From positions 25,378-89,377 of the forward strand of contig NZ_JAPSHV010000003.1 in assembly GCF_031179385.1 (NCBI RefSeq): DNA of 64,000 nucleotides, given 5' to 3'. The translations under genes and the position numbers were made by a program. The stretch is from Arthrobacter sp. (GTDB lineage Bacteria > Actinomycetota > Actinomycetes > Actinomycetales > Micrococcaceae). Positions 45,290 to 53,908 of the stretch are shown here, in pieces; the stretch's first letter is position 1; each line of letters opens with the position of its first letter. The notes beneath the pieces were generated by a model that saw only the letters and a list, made by a program, of their open reading frames with translations, did no database searches and was not told where the DNA came from.

Positions 45290-46360
45290 TTAGAGGTTTT
45301 TTCTAAGGACAAGACTGCCATAGCTTGGGTCCCCTTGGGGAACCCGGGAACCCCTCACCTGACGGTAGGCGCTCACCTTCCCGCCGAGCTGCACCGGACC
45401 CGCCGAACCGGTGCGCCGCAGCAGGTTTTCGGCGGCCAGCAGCCGCTCGAAACTCGGTTGCACGCCGCCCAGTTCGACGACGGCGAGCGCCAAGACCCGC
45501 TGCCGGATCGCAGGCGGCAGGGCACGCAGGGCGTCCTCGGACAGCAAGAGCTGCGCACCGTCGTCGTGCTCTGTGTTGTCAGCCTCCGCGCTGACCGCCG
45601 GCTTTCTGAGCCGTTCATACTCCGACGCGGCGAGTTCGTCCAGATAGGCGGCGTCCTGGGCGAGGATGCGGGACGTGCGGTAGAGCGATTCGGCGATGCC
45701 GGGACCGAGCGCGTCCTCCAGATATGGCAGCACCTGCGTGCGTACGCGTGAGCGGGTCAGTGCGGGATCGGTGTTGGTGGGGTCATGCCACGGCATCAGC
45801 CCCATGAACCGGCAGATTTCTTCTGTCTCCATGCGCCGCAGGCCAAGGAACGGTCGCAGATAGACTCCCCGCCGGGCCGGCATCCCGCTGAGCGAACGCG
45901 TCCCGGAGCCGCGCGCCAGGCCGAGCAGTACCTGCTCCGCCTGGTCGTCGAGCGTGTGGCCGAGCAGGACGGCCGCGGCTCCCTGCTGTTCTACAGCTGC
46001 GTCAAGGGCTTCGTAGCGTGCTGTCCTGGCTGCCGCCTCGGGACCCATCCCGGTAGTGGCCACCCGGACCCGACGCACCTCCACCCCGTCGAGGCCCAGT
46101 CCGGCGAGTTGAGTCCGTGCCGATTCTGCGACGTCAGCACTGTCCGGCTGCAGCCCATGATCGACGACGACGGCACCTACCCGGTACTGCCCGCTGTGCT
46201 CGAAGTAGGCGGCAGTGGCCGCCAGCGCCAGCGAATCCGTGCCGCCGCTGCAGGCCACCAGGATGCGGGATCCCAGGGCGATCCGTGCTTCGTCAAGCGC
46301 AGCACGGATGAGATTCCTCGCCGTGCCAACCGTAGGGCTGAGTCGTGGGCGCCGGGTCAC
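45290..46360 (-). CDS. tilS: tRNA(Ile)-lysidine synthase
   Basis: A 356-residue enzyme that changes the wobble cytidine of tRNA-Ile(CAU) to lysidine, so that AUA is read as isoleucine. The ATP-pyrophosphatase P-loop is ILVACSGGTDSLALA; GHTLDDQAEQVLLGLARGSG is the family's second signature. I chose the GTG at 46360, which overlaps the stop of the upstream protease gene (GTGA). An in-frame ATG 21 nt earlier is an alternative. Confidence 0.94.
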   Translation of the reverse strand: MTRRPRLSPTVGTARNLIRAALDEARIALGSRILVACSGGTDSLALAATAAYFEHSGQYRVGAVVVDHGLQPDSADVAESARTQLAGLGLDGVEVRRVRVATTGMGPEAAARTARYEALDAAVEQQGAAAVLLGHTLDDQAEQVLLGLARGSGTRSLSGMPARRGVYLRPFLGLRRMETEEICRFMGLMPWHDPTNTDPALTRSRVRTQVLPYLEDALGPGIAESLYRTSRILAQDAAYLDELAASEYERLRKPAVSAEADNTEHDDGAQLLLSEDALRALPPAIRQRVLALAVVELGGVQPSFERLLAAENLLRRTGSAGPVQLGGKVSAYRQVRGSRVPQGDPSYGSLVLRKNL

Positions 46361-47481
46361 AGCCCCATCCGGCGGATCCACTCTGTGGGGGCGTGGATCT
46401 CCTTCTCCGTGGGAAGGTTCTCCGCCCGCTCCCAGACCCTGTTGAAGCCTTCCATGCCGGCTGCGTCAACCACCGCGCGGACAAAGCGGGCACCGTCGCT
46501 GTACTGGCGCATCTTGGCATCCAGGCCCAGGAGGCGGCGAATGAACTTCTCCACCGGTCCCCTGGTCTTCCCGCGGGCATTGAACCGGCGGCGAATGGTC
46601 TTGACTGTGGGCACGATGCTGGAGTCGACGGCGTCCATCACCACGTTGGCGTGCCCTTCCAACAAACTCATGACGGCGGTGAGGTGTGAGAGGCGCGCCT
46701 TGTCTTCCGGGTCCTGGAGCAGGGACAGGATACCGCCGTCGCCGGGCGGCACGCCGTCGTCGTCGTGCTGTTCCTGATTGTTCTGCTGACCGCGGGAGGG
46801 CAGCGACTTCAGCGCGTTGGCAAGGCGCTCGGCCAGTGTGTCGGCCTTGTCTGCCAGCCCGACCGTGAGCTTTGATATGTGCTCCATCATGTGGTCTTTC
46901 AGCCACGGAGCAGCGGCGAACTGCACCCGGTGCGTCTGCTCATGGAGGCACACCCAGAGCCGGAAATCAGCCGGTTCGACGTTCAGTTCCCGCTCCACGG
47001 ACACGATGTTCGGTGCCACGAGCATGAGGCGACCGCCCGGACCGCGTGCAGAGGCGACAAAGGGATCGTACTGGCCAAGCACCTTGCTCGAGAGGAAGGC
47101 CAGGATGGCGCCCATCTGAGCGCCCGTGACCGTGCCGCCGAGTGCGGCGTTCGCGGCTTTCAGCTGCTCGGCCTTGGTGTCTGCGAGGTGTTTGATGGCC
47201 GGTGCCATCAACGTCTTGAAGCTCTGGGTGTTGGCCTTGGCCCAGGATGCACGGTCCACGATGATCAGGTCCGAATCCCGAAGGTCCCGTGCTGCCTCCA
47301 GCCCGGTGATGCGGTGGACGTGCTCAACCGAGAGATCAGCCAGCTCCCGCAGATTGTCGACGACGGAGCGGACCTCCCGGGCACTCAGCTTCGGACCCGG
47401 AGGCGTAAGTTTCGCTGCCGTGGTCGCGGCGAGATCCCAGTTGACGAGCTGAAGAGGGGCGTTGCTGTCCATGGTGGCCAT
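46357..47481 (-). CDS. Zinc-dependent metalloprotease (DUF2342)
   Basis: A 374-residue zincin of the DUF2342 family found in actinobacteria. The zinc motif is HEQTH (His180, Glu181, His184) in VCLHEQTHRVQFAAAPW. A C-terminal helical region carries LLEGHANVVMDAVD with a further Glu that may be the third ligand. There is no signal peptide. Its natural substrate is unknown. The gene sits between dacB and tilS, as in mycobacteria. Confidence 0.88.
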   Translation of the reverse strand: MATMDSNAPLQLVNWDLAATTAAKLTPPGPKLSAREVRSVVDNLRELADLSVEHVHRITGLEAARDLRDSDLIIVDRASWAKANTQSFKTLMAPAIKHLADTKAEQLKAANAALGGTVTGAQMGAILAFLSSKVLGQYDPFVASARGPGGRLMLVAPNIVSVERELNVEPADFRLWVCLHEQTHRVQFAAAPWLKDHMMEHISKLTVGLADKADTLAERLANALKSLPSRGQQNNQEQHDDDGVPPGDGGILSLLQDPEDKARLSHLTAVMSLLEGHANVVMDAVDSSIVPTVKTIRRRFNARGKTRGPVEKFIRRLLGLDAKMRQYSDGARFVRAVVDAAGMEGFNRVWERAENLPTEKEIHAPTEWIRRMGL

Positions 47482-47549
47482 TCGACCACATTAGTCTGGG
47501 AAGCCGCTTGGGGGCGTCCGTCTGCACCCGCCCCATCGGTCGGGACTGG

Positions 47550-48977
47550 TTACCGGCACCCGCAGGTGGCGAGGACCGCCGCCGCCGCATCGACCGCTGC
47601 ACGCGCGGGATCAGTGGTTCCGTTCAGGCCGCTGGCGATGAAAGAGAACACGAGCAGTCGCCCGTCGGCGGACACCACGTGGCCACTCAGGGCAGTCACG
47701 GCGTTGAGGGTACCTGTCTTGGCGCGCACCAGGCCTGCTCCGGCGAAAACCGGAGAGTCGGCGTCGTCGTAGCGGTCCGCCAGGGTCCCCGAGAGGCTTG
47801 CTACCGGGAGGCCGTGGAGCACGTGCCGCAGCGCGCGGCTGTCCGAGCGGAGCAACGTGCGCATCACGTCGGCCAGCTGCCGGGGCGCAACGCGGTTGCG
47901 GGGCGAAAGGCCGGCAGCGTCACCGAGCACCATGCCTTCCGTCGGAACCTCGAGCTCGGTGATGACTTCACCGATCGTTTCCAGACCGCCGCCGAAAGAC
48001 GCCGGCCTCCCACTGGCGTCCGCAGCGAGGCGGGCGAGCACCTCTGCGAGGTAGTTATCCGACGTCAGCAACATGTGCTCCACCTGCGCCTCGACGGTGG
48101 CCGACTCGACGGACGCCAACACCACGGCGTTTTCAGCTGCGGGCTGCCGCTCGATGCCTTCCTCCACCTCCACTCCGGCGGCGATCAGCGCCTCCCGGAA
48201 CACCGTCGCGGCGGCCATCGCTGCATCCGGGTTTCGGGCGCCGGACTGCTGCGACTCGTCGGCCCACGAGGAATTGATTGCGAGGGGATAGACCGGCGCG
48301 ATCTCGCCCGCTTCGATGTCACCGGGCTGCCAGGTGGGATTCAGCGGATCGCCGACGAAGAACGTGTCGTCCAGGACGAGGCGGTAGGGTTCGCCGCTGC
48401 CGACTGCCGACGCGGTGCGCTCGGCAAGCGTTGCCAGACCGGCGTGGCCGCGAACGTTATCGGGGTCCGATTCCCCTGAACCGAGGAGGACGTCCCCTCC
48501 CCCGCGCAACACCAGAACGCCCTCGGCGCCGGTGCCTCCGGCGAGTACGGAGGTGGTCATGCGGTGATCCGGAGCCAGTTTCGCGAGCACCGCCGTGGCG
48601 GTCAGGACCTTGATGTTCGACGCCGGCAGCTGCGGTTCGCTTCCTTGTTGGTCAAAGAGAACGTCACCGGTTTGCGCATCGAGGACGACGCCGCTCACCG
48701 GCGTATCGCCTGGTACCTGCAGCGCCGCCGTCAGCAGGGGCGCGAGCACCGCGGGGTCGGGTGTCGGCGCGTGGGCGTCAAGCTGGTCCACGACCGTTGG
48801 GGCCGTGACGTCGCGGGGGGTCTGCTGGATTGCGGGAATGTCCGGTTCTGCGTCGGCCGGTGGAGCGGTGAGGAGCTGAGCGACCTGGGGTCCGTAATGG
48901 AGGCCGAAAGGCACTGCGAGCGCGCCCAGAACGAGGGCAAGCAGGAGGGCAGTGAATACCCTTGCACTGCGCGTCAT
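47550..48977 (-). CDS. dacB: D-alanyl-D-alanine carboxypeptidase/endopeptidase (PBP4 type)
   Basis: A 475-residue exported penicillin-binding protein. A signal anchor lies at about residues 7-25. The three active-site motifs are SNIK (Ser120 to Lys123), SDN in LLTSDNYLAEV, and KTG in VRAKTGTLNAV. It trims or cleaves peptidoglycan peptides outside the membrane. The ATG at 48977 follows GGAAGGGGGG and gives a proper basic start before the anchor. Confidence 0.94.
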   Translation of the reverse strand: MTRSARVFTALLLALVLGALAVPFGLHYGPQVAQLLTAPPADAEPDIPAIQQTPRDVTAPTVVDQLDAHAPTPDPAVLAPLLTAALQVPGDTPVSGVVLDAQTGDVLFDQQGSEPQLPASNIKVLTATAVLAKLAPDHRMTTSVLAGGTGAEGVLVLRGGGDVLLGSGESDPDNVRGHAGLATLAERTASAVGSGEPYRLVLDDTFFVGDPLNPTWQPGDIEAGEIAPVYPLAINSSWADESQQSGARNPDAAMAAATVFREALIAAGVEVEEGIERQPAAENAVVLASVESATVEAQVEHMLLTSDNYLAEVLARLAADASGRPASFGGGLETIGEVITELEVPTEGMVLGDAAGLSPRNRVAPRQLADVMRTLLRSDSRALRHVLHGLPVASLSGTLADRYDDADSPVFAGAGLVRAKTGTLNAVTALSGHVVSADGRLLVFSFIASGLNGTTDPARAAVDAAAAVLATCGCR

Positions 48978-49200
48978 TGTGACCCCCCTTCCGAACATTC
49001 ATGGAACTGCGTGAATCGGCGCTCCGGTCATGAATCGATGATGTCGGCGGCGGCCTATATCTTTAACAGTAGATCGGGGCCATGGGTAGATGGGTCACGC
49101 TGGATTGACACGTTTGAGTCACATTCCAGACGCGTCGCGTCGCCCTGCCACGGCCCGTCGAAGTTGCCCGTTTCTTCCCCGCTGACCGCAGGAGTTCCAC

Positions 49201-49773
49201 ATGGCCATGAAGCTCGACGTCACCATCGAGATCCCCAAGGGGTCTCGCGTCAAGTACGAGATCGACCACGAAACACACCGTCTCCGCCTGGACCGGGTGC
49301 TTTTCACCTCCATGCAGTACCCCACGCATTACGGCTACTTCGAGAACACCCTCGGAGAAGACGGCGATCCCCTGGATGCTTTGGTGCTGCTGCAGGACTT
49401 CGACCTCATTCCGGGCGTGCTGGTTGAATCCCGCCCCATCGGAGTCTTCAACATGGTTGACGACGGCGGCGGCGACGCCAAGGTGCTGTGCGTTCCCGTC
49501 GATCCGCGTTTCGATGACATCCAGGACCTCGGCGATGTCTCGAAGTTCCTGCTGGATGAAATCGAGCACTTCTTCCGCAAGTACAAGGACCTGGAGCCAG
49601 GCAAGTGGGTAGAAGCAGCTGACTGGCAGGGCCGCGAGGCTGCCGAGGCAGAGGTCGAGGCATCGCTGAAGCGCTTCGAGGCTCTCGGTGAGGCCAGCGA
49701 AGAGGACGAACCGCAGGGCCGCTCAGTGGATACCGACGCTGACAATGCCGACGTGCAGCCGCAGGGCCGCTAA
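49201..49773 (+). CDS. ppa: Inorganic pyrophosphatase
   Basis: A 190-residue family I enzyme splitting pyrophosphate to phosphate. The signature [10 protein letters not shown] holds the metal-binding aspartates; [16 protein letters not shown] and [10 protein letters not shown] are also typical. The catalytic domain ends near residue 163. An acidic tail follows ([18 protein letters not shown] and a second PQGR) that E. coli PPase lacks. TTGACA at 49105-49110 is a candidate -35 box, with no clear -10. It is divergent from dacB. Confidence 0.95.
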   Translation: MAMKLDVTIEIPKGSRVKYEIDHETHRLRLDRVLFTSMQYPTHYGYFENTLGEDGDPLDALVLLQDFDLIPGVLVESRPIGVFNMVDDGGGDAKVLCVPVDPRFDDIQDLGDVSKFLLDEIEHFFRKYKDLEPGKWVEAADWQGREAAEAEVEASLKRFEALGEASEEDEPQGRSVDTDADNADVQPQGR

Positions 49774-49783
49774 ACCAACCATC

Positions 49784-49819
49784 ACGGCGGCGCGCCACCC
49801 AGGCGGTGCGCGCCGCCGT
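49784..49819 (+). terminator. Hairpin after ppa
   Basis: ACGGCGGCGCGC and its complement form a 12-bp GC-rich stem with a 12-nt loop, 10 nt after the ppa stop, with CGTTCTCG following. It probably ends most ppa transcripts before the RDD-like gene. Confidence 0.75.
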
Positions 49820-49844
49820 CGTTCTCGAAAATCACAGGGGGAGC

Positions 49845-50339
49845 ATGAGCCAGTCGACCCAGCAGAAGCCGTTACCGCCGTGGCGTGAAGGAACGTTCAA
49901 GGACGGACGGCCTTTCGTCGAGGCGACCAGTGGTCAACGCGTCGGTAAGTACGCCCTGGATGTGCTCATCGTCCTGGTGCTGTTCGTGATCCTCTTCTTC
50001 ATCCTGGCGGCGGTCACGGCCGGAGCCGGCCTGTCCCGGGATGTTGGGGCCGCGATCGCGCTCGGCGGTGGATATGCGCTGAGTGCGCTCGGCTACGGTT
50101 TCGTTACCGGCTTCTCACGCAGCCTCGGCGCAAAAGCCGCTGGTGTCCGTAATCTCCGCTACCGCGACGGCAAGCCCATGGGCCCTCTTCAGAGCTCCTG
50201 GCGGATGCTTGCGCTTGCGCTGTTGTGGCCCTTCATTTTCCTTGGCGTAGTGGTGAGCCCACTGACCGGCTCACCTGGGATCAACGCCAACAAGACCCGC
50301 TTCCGCAGCTACGTGGTTGCGGATGTGCGCCGCCGCTGA
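49845..50339 (+). CDS. RDD-like membrane protein
   Basis: A 164-residue protein with a polar N-terminus (about 45 residues, PPWREGTFKDGRPFVEATSG) and about three membrane segments. The loop SLGAKAAGVRNLRYRDGKPM resembles the RDD-family loop (GRTLGKRLLGLRV). AGGGGGAG precedes the ATG. It is followed at 102 bp by the WXG100-like gene on the same strand. Membrane proteins of this kind occur in type VII secretion regions, but the link here is only positional. Confidence 0.7.
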   Translation: MSQSTQQKPLPPWREGTFKDGRPFVEATSGQRVGKYALDVLIVLVLFVILFFILAAVTAGAGLSRDVGAAIALGGGYALSALGYGFVTGFSRSLGAKAAGVRNLRYRDGKPMGPLQSSWRMLALALLWPFIFLGVVVSPLTGSPGINANKTRFRSYVVADVRRR

Positions 50340-50440
50340 ATCGGCCTTTCCGCGCTCATGGGGAGCTCTGCCCATGGCAGCACGCGACGGGTTGCCGATA
50401 GGTTCGGAACCTGATCCCTTAGTCTCAGCAGAAGGCCCTC

Positions 50441-51403
50441 ATGTCGGAAACCCTTGGCGCCAACCTCGAGCAGCTTGAATCGCTGGCCGAGCGCTTCTCG
50501 CAATCCGCCGAGACCCTGCGCGGCATTCGATCAACGCTCACCGTAGGCGTCATCAATAACACGGGCTGGCTGGGACCGGACGCTGAATCACTGCGGGCGT
50601 CCTGGGACAGCCACCAAATGGCGATCATGTTGGCTGCCAACACCCTCGACCGCGGTTCCCGGGACCTCCTCGAACAAGCGCGTCAGCAGGAAGCCACCAG
50701 CGACGCCGGCTCCGGAGCCATCGGCGGCTCCCCCGACGGAACCGGGTTGCCCGGAACGCCGGCAGTCACCACTGAGGACGACTTCAGTATCTGGGAGGCC
50801 CTCGGTCAGGTCGTCGGTTTTGGACTCGACGTCAACAAGGTCTTCAAACTGGCCGACATTCAGAAGTTCCTGGCGAACACCCGGATACTCGACGTCACCG
50901 ACCTGCGGAACATCTCACTCGCGAGCGAGTTCCTCGAAGAAACCTCGAAGATCACCAAGTTCTCCCGTTTCGCGGGCCCACTCCTGGCACCGCTCGGGAT
51001 CTACGGCGGAATTCACGACATGATCAATCCGGAGCACGAGGGCTGGCGCGGAGCCGGCGACCGCGCAGCCGGTGGGCTCGGCGTCGTGGCTTCCGGCGGC
51101 ACCCTGCTCCTTGCCGCAGGCATGCTGGGGCCGGTAGGTGCCGGTATCGTGGTCGGAGCCGGGCTTGTTGCGGGAGCGTGGGCTCTGGGAAATTACGTCT
51201 ACGACAACTGGGACGGCATCACCGAGTGGACCTCCAACGCCTGGGACGCCACCACCGATTTCGTCGGCGACGCCTACGAGGGCGCTACCGACCTGGCGGG
51301 TGACGCCTGGGAGGGCGCGACGGATCTGGCGGATAGTGTGACAGAGGGTGTCGGAGATTTCGTTGAGGATCCGATCGGATCAATTGGAGGACTGTTCTCG
51401 TGA
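50441..51403 (+). CDS. WXG100-like protein with C-terminal 11-residue repeats
   Basis: A 320-residue protein. Residues 1-80 are helical and acidic and resemble an ESAT-6/WXG100 unit: INNTGWLGPDAESLRASW sits at the turn. A Gly/Pro/Ser linker follows (about 85-112). A middle domain (115-205) precedes a Gly/Ala-rich hydrophobic region (210-252). The end (267-310) has four 11-residue repeats: AWDATTDFVGD, AYEGATDLAGD, AWEGATDLADS, VTEGVGDFVED. It looks like a type VII secretion substrate, possibly a pore former or effector, but no known toxin fold is visible. The next gene overlaps its stop. Confidence 0.65.
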   Translation: MSETLGANLEQLESLAERFSQSAETLRGIRSTLTVGVINNTGWLGPDAESLRASWDSHQMAIMLAANTLDRGSRDLLEQARQQEATSDAGSGAIGGSPDGTGLPGTPAVTTEDDFSIWEALGQVVGFGLDVNKVFKLADIQKFLANTRILDVTDLRNISLASEFLEETSKITKFSRFAGPLLAPLGIYGGIHDMINPEHEGWRGAGDRAAGGLGVVASGGTLLLAAGMLGPVGAGIVVGAGLVAGAWALGNYVYDNWDGITEWTSNAWDATTDFVGDAYEGATDLAGDAWEGATDLADSVTEGVGDFVEDPIGSIGGLFS

Positions 51404-52197
51404 CCACGCAGCCGATCGAGTGGACCACCCGAGACCTGGAAAGTGCACGTAAGGTCCTTGCTCTCTCCTTCGAGGAGAGTGAAGACCTACCCACCCTGAC
51501 CGATGAAGAGATCGTGGCGCTCGACGGGATCGAACGCGAGCAATTCGTTGCGCTGCCGTTCCTCGAAAAGCACGAGGACCAGAAATACCTGGCCGCAACC
51601 GTTGCGCTGCGCAGCCTGATGTCCAAAGGGCTCGCATTTCCCGTTGTGGAAGAGGGTTATAACGAGCCCACCAGGCTCAACGCCACCGAACGCGTTACCG
51701 GCATCATGACGCTCCGCCGGACCGCCAGCCGCATCGTTACGGGTCAGCGGACGTCGCAGGTCGGAAGACACTGGCTGTTTGCCTACATCCACGACGACAT
51801 CGTGCTGGAGGAAGAAGTGAACGACGGCGGCATCCACGCCTTCGTTGTCTACCCCACCTCGCGCCTCGCCGAACGGCTTGCCGTCCTGGCAGATCCGGAG
51901 AACAGCGCGTCAGTCGATGGGGAGCCCGTGATTCTCCCGCAGTCCGAGTTCGAAGCACAAGGAGCGCCGCTGCTGGCCGAGAGCCGTGCGGTGACGGTTT
52001 TCACCGGCGCATCGGGGGGTGCGGAGACGTTCACCAACCTCACGGTGTACACCGCTCCCTCGACTGTGAAGACGCTTCTGGCCGCCGAGCATGAGGGCTC
52101 TGTGACCTTCAGCATTACCGAGGTCTCACCCGCCTCCTTGCGCTCCTCGCTGCAGTCGGTGGTGGACGACCCGTCGGAATCAACGCAAATCGGTTGA
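51400..52197 (+). CDS. Putative partner of the WXG100-like protein
   Basis: A 265-residue soluble protein, acidic, without signal peptide. The N-terminal part is helical (RDLESARKVLALSFEESEDL); the middle and end are mixed alpha/beta with ATVALRSLMSKGLAFPVVEE. This layout recalls EspG-type chaperones of ESX systems, which bind secreted substrates, but the match is weak and made by eye. The GTG start overlaps the upstream stop (GTGA), which strongly implies that the two proteins work together, as chaperone, immunity or complex partner. Confidence 0.6.
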   Translation: MTTQPIEWTTRDLESARKVLALSFEESEDLPTLTDEEIVALDGIEREQFVALPFLEKHEDQKYLAATVALRSLMSKGLAFPVVEEGYNEPTRLNATERVTGIMTLRRTASRIVTGQRTSQVGRHWLFAYIHDDIVLEEEVNDGGIHAFVVYPTSRLAERLAVLADPENSASVDGEPVILPQSEFEAQGAPLLAESRAVTVFTGASGGAETFTNLTVYTAPSTVKTLLAAEHEGSVTFSITEVSPASLRSSLQSVVDDPSESTQIG

Positions 52198-52221
52198 TTC
52201 CGCGCCTGACTCAGTCATACT
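52194..52221 (+). promoter_or_regulatory. Promoter of the SatD-like gene
   Basis: TTGATT (52194-52199) and CATACT (52216-52221) are 16 nt apart and the -10 box ends 6 nt before the ATG at 52228, so the transcript would start at the start codon. The -35 box overlaps the stop of the upstream gene. Confidence 0.55.
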
Positions 52222-52227
52222 GAGGTC

Positions 52228-52857
52228 ATGCTGTTCGTGGTGACGATCAACCAGCGCGATTCCCGCGAAGTCGGCGACCTGGTTCCGGAGCTGCTGCGGG
52301 AATTCCGGTTCGTCGACGCCGTCATCCCCTTTCAGCGCTCCGTCGGAGACGAACTTCAGGGCGTCGTCGGGAGCGCAAAGCTGGCCGTCGATGTAGCGCT
52401 CAAGGCAATCCGGTTCCGCCGCTGGCACGTCGGTATCGGGGTCGGCGAAGTCCACTCGCCTCTTCCGGAACGGATCACCGACGCTGAGGGTTACGGCCTG
52501 GTGTACTCGCGCAGAGCTGTGAACCGTGCCCAGAAAACCGGCGAGCGTATACCGCTGGCCATCGAGGGGCCGGACTCGGAAGTCGCTGCCGAAGCAGAAG
52601 CGGTCCTGCGGCTGCTCGGGCAGATTGTCTATACCCGCACGGATGCCGAGTGGAACGTGCTGGATCTCATGACGCCCGGGGCACGCGGGCAGCAAAAGCT
52701 GATAGCAGCCGAGCTGGGTATTACGACCCAGGCCGTGAGCAAGGCCGTTATCCGGTCGCACTGGGTAGAAGAGTGGGCCACGCGCCCCGCTGCCGCCCGG
52801 CTCCTCGATCTGACCTACGGTCCGGCGGCGCTGCCGCCGGCAGCGCTGGCCTACTAA
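52228..52857 (+). CDS. SatD-like protein with C-terminal HTH
   Basis: A 209-residue protein. The N-terminal domain has FQRSVGDELQGVVG, resembling the GDEFQ motif of the SatD family, and later HVGIGVGEVHSPLPE and GLVYSRRAVNRAQ. The C-terminal part has a helix-turn-helix, LIAAELGITTQAVSKAVIRS (about 154-173). SatD proteins have no confirmed activity; the fold may be nucleotide-cyclase-like, with the C-terminus binding DNA. It has its own leaderless-type promoter and its end overlaps the convergent HAD gene by 4 bp. Confidence 0.6.
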   Translation: MLFVVTINQRDSREVGDLVPELLREFRFVDAVIPFQRSVGDELQGVVGSAKLAVDVALKAIRFRRWHVGIGVGEVHSPLPERITDAEGYGLVYSRRAVNRAQKTGERIPLAIEGPDSEVAAEAEAVLRLLGQIVYTRTDAEWNVLDLMTPGARGQQKLIAAELGITTQAVSKAVIRSHWVEEWATRPAAARLLDLTYGPAALPPAALAY

Positions 52858-53711
52858 CGCTCCTCTTGAGCCCCGCGGGCGAGAGAACGCAGGATCTTGG
52901 CCGCGCCGTCGTCGTACACCGACGCCGTCACCTCGGAAGCGGCAGCCAGAACCTCTTCTGGCGCCTGCCCCATGGCCACGCCGCGCGCCGCCCATGAAAG
53001 CATCTCGATGTCATTGCGGCCGTCCCCGATAGCCACCGTCTCCGAGGGGTCGATGTCCAATCGCCGCCGAACCAGCTCAAGGGCGCTGGCCTTGGTGACC
53101 CCAGCGGCAGCAATGTCCAGCCATGCGGTCCAGCCCACTGAATAGGTCACGCCGTGGAGGCCGATTGACTCGACGGCATCGCCGAATTCCTCGGCGGTGC
53201 TGTCCGTGCTGAAGACCACCACGCGGACAGCGCGAGCCTTTAGCATGCGTTCGAAATCGACGCTTTCGGCTTCTGCACCGAAGCTCGCGTCCTGGAACCG
53301 CTCGGTGGAGAGGAATCGTCCCTCATCGTCCTCGAGGGCGAACTTTGCGGTGGGAAGACTTTTTCTCAGGGCAACGAGGGCCGGCCGCGGGTCGAAGATT
53401 ACGCGGTTGATGATTTCGTAGCCGTCCTCGAACTCATCGACCCCGATGCGCAGGGTGACGCCGCCGTTCGAGCACACAGCATGCCCGCGGGTGAGTCCGA
53501 TTTTCTGGATGATTGGAAGAGTGGCACCCAAAGACCTGCCGGTGGCGATCACCACTTCGTGGCCGGCGTCGACTACGGCGCTGGCCGATGTCCGAACTTC
53601 GTCCGACATCTGTCCCTCGTGATCGACCAGGGTTCCGTCGACATCGAGGGCAATGAGTTTCCGTGTTGTCTGCTGCTGGTCATCGATGCCAGCTGGATAC
53701 GTGGTTGTCAT
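52854..53711 (-). CDS. HAD-superfamily phosphatase (Cof type)
   Basis: A 285-residue HAD hydrolase of the Cof/IIB class. Motif I is LIALDVDGTLVD (nucleophile Asp), motif II ATGRS, motif III the Lys region in AAGVTKASALE, and motif IV IGDGRNDIEML. The large cap between motifs II and III is typical. It probably acts on sugar phosphates or flavin/pyridoxal phosphates; the substrate cannot be named. It is convergent with the SatD-like gene. Confidence 0.88.
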   Translation of the reverse strand: MTTTYPAGIDDQQQTTRKLIALDVDGTLVDHEGQMSDEVRTSASAVVDAGHEVVIATGRSLGATLPIIQKIGLTRGHAVCSNGGVTLRIGVDEFEDGYEIINRVIFDPRPALVALRKSLPTAKFALEDDEGRFLSTERFQDASFGAEAESVDFERMLKARAVRVVVFSTDSTAEEFGDAVESIGLHGVTYSVGWTAWLDIAAAGVTKASALELVRRRLDIDPSETVAIGDGRNDIEMLSWAARGVAMGQAPEEVLAAASEVTASVYDDGAAKILRSLARGAQEER

Positions 53712-53908
53712 CGTTAAAGTGAACCAGAAACCCGGTAATCGCGGGTAGGTTTTTGATCACAACTGGGCAAATGCGCGGTTACGGAACGGGGTGCCGGCAT
53801 GCAGGTCGATGAACAGAGTAAGCGTGCTGGGCAACAGCTCTGAGGGCGCATGGCCTGTGATCTCGGCGCCGACCGCACTGATTGATGCCGAGCTGGGTTG
53901 AGTCCGGC

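Noticed and set aside
53712..53908. A tRNA or small gene downstream of serS
   Set aside because: No cloverleaf could be folded and only a 14-codon frame without a good ribosome site is present.
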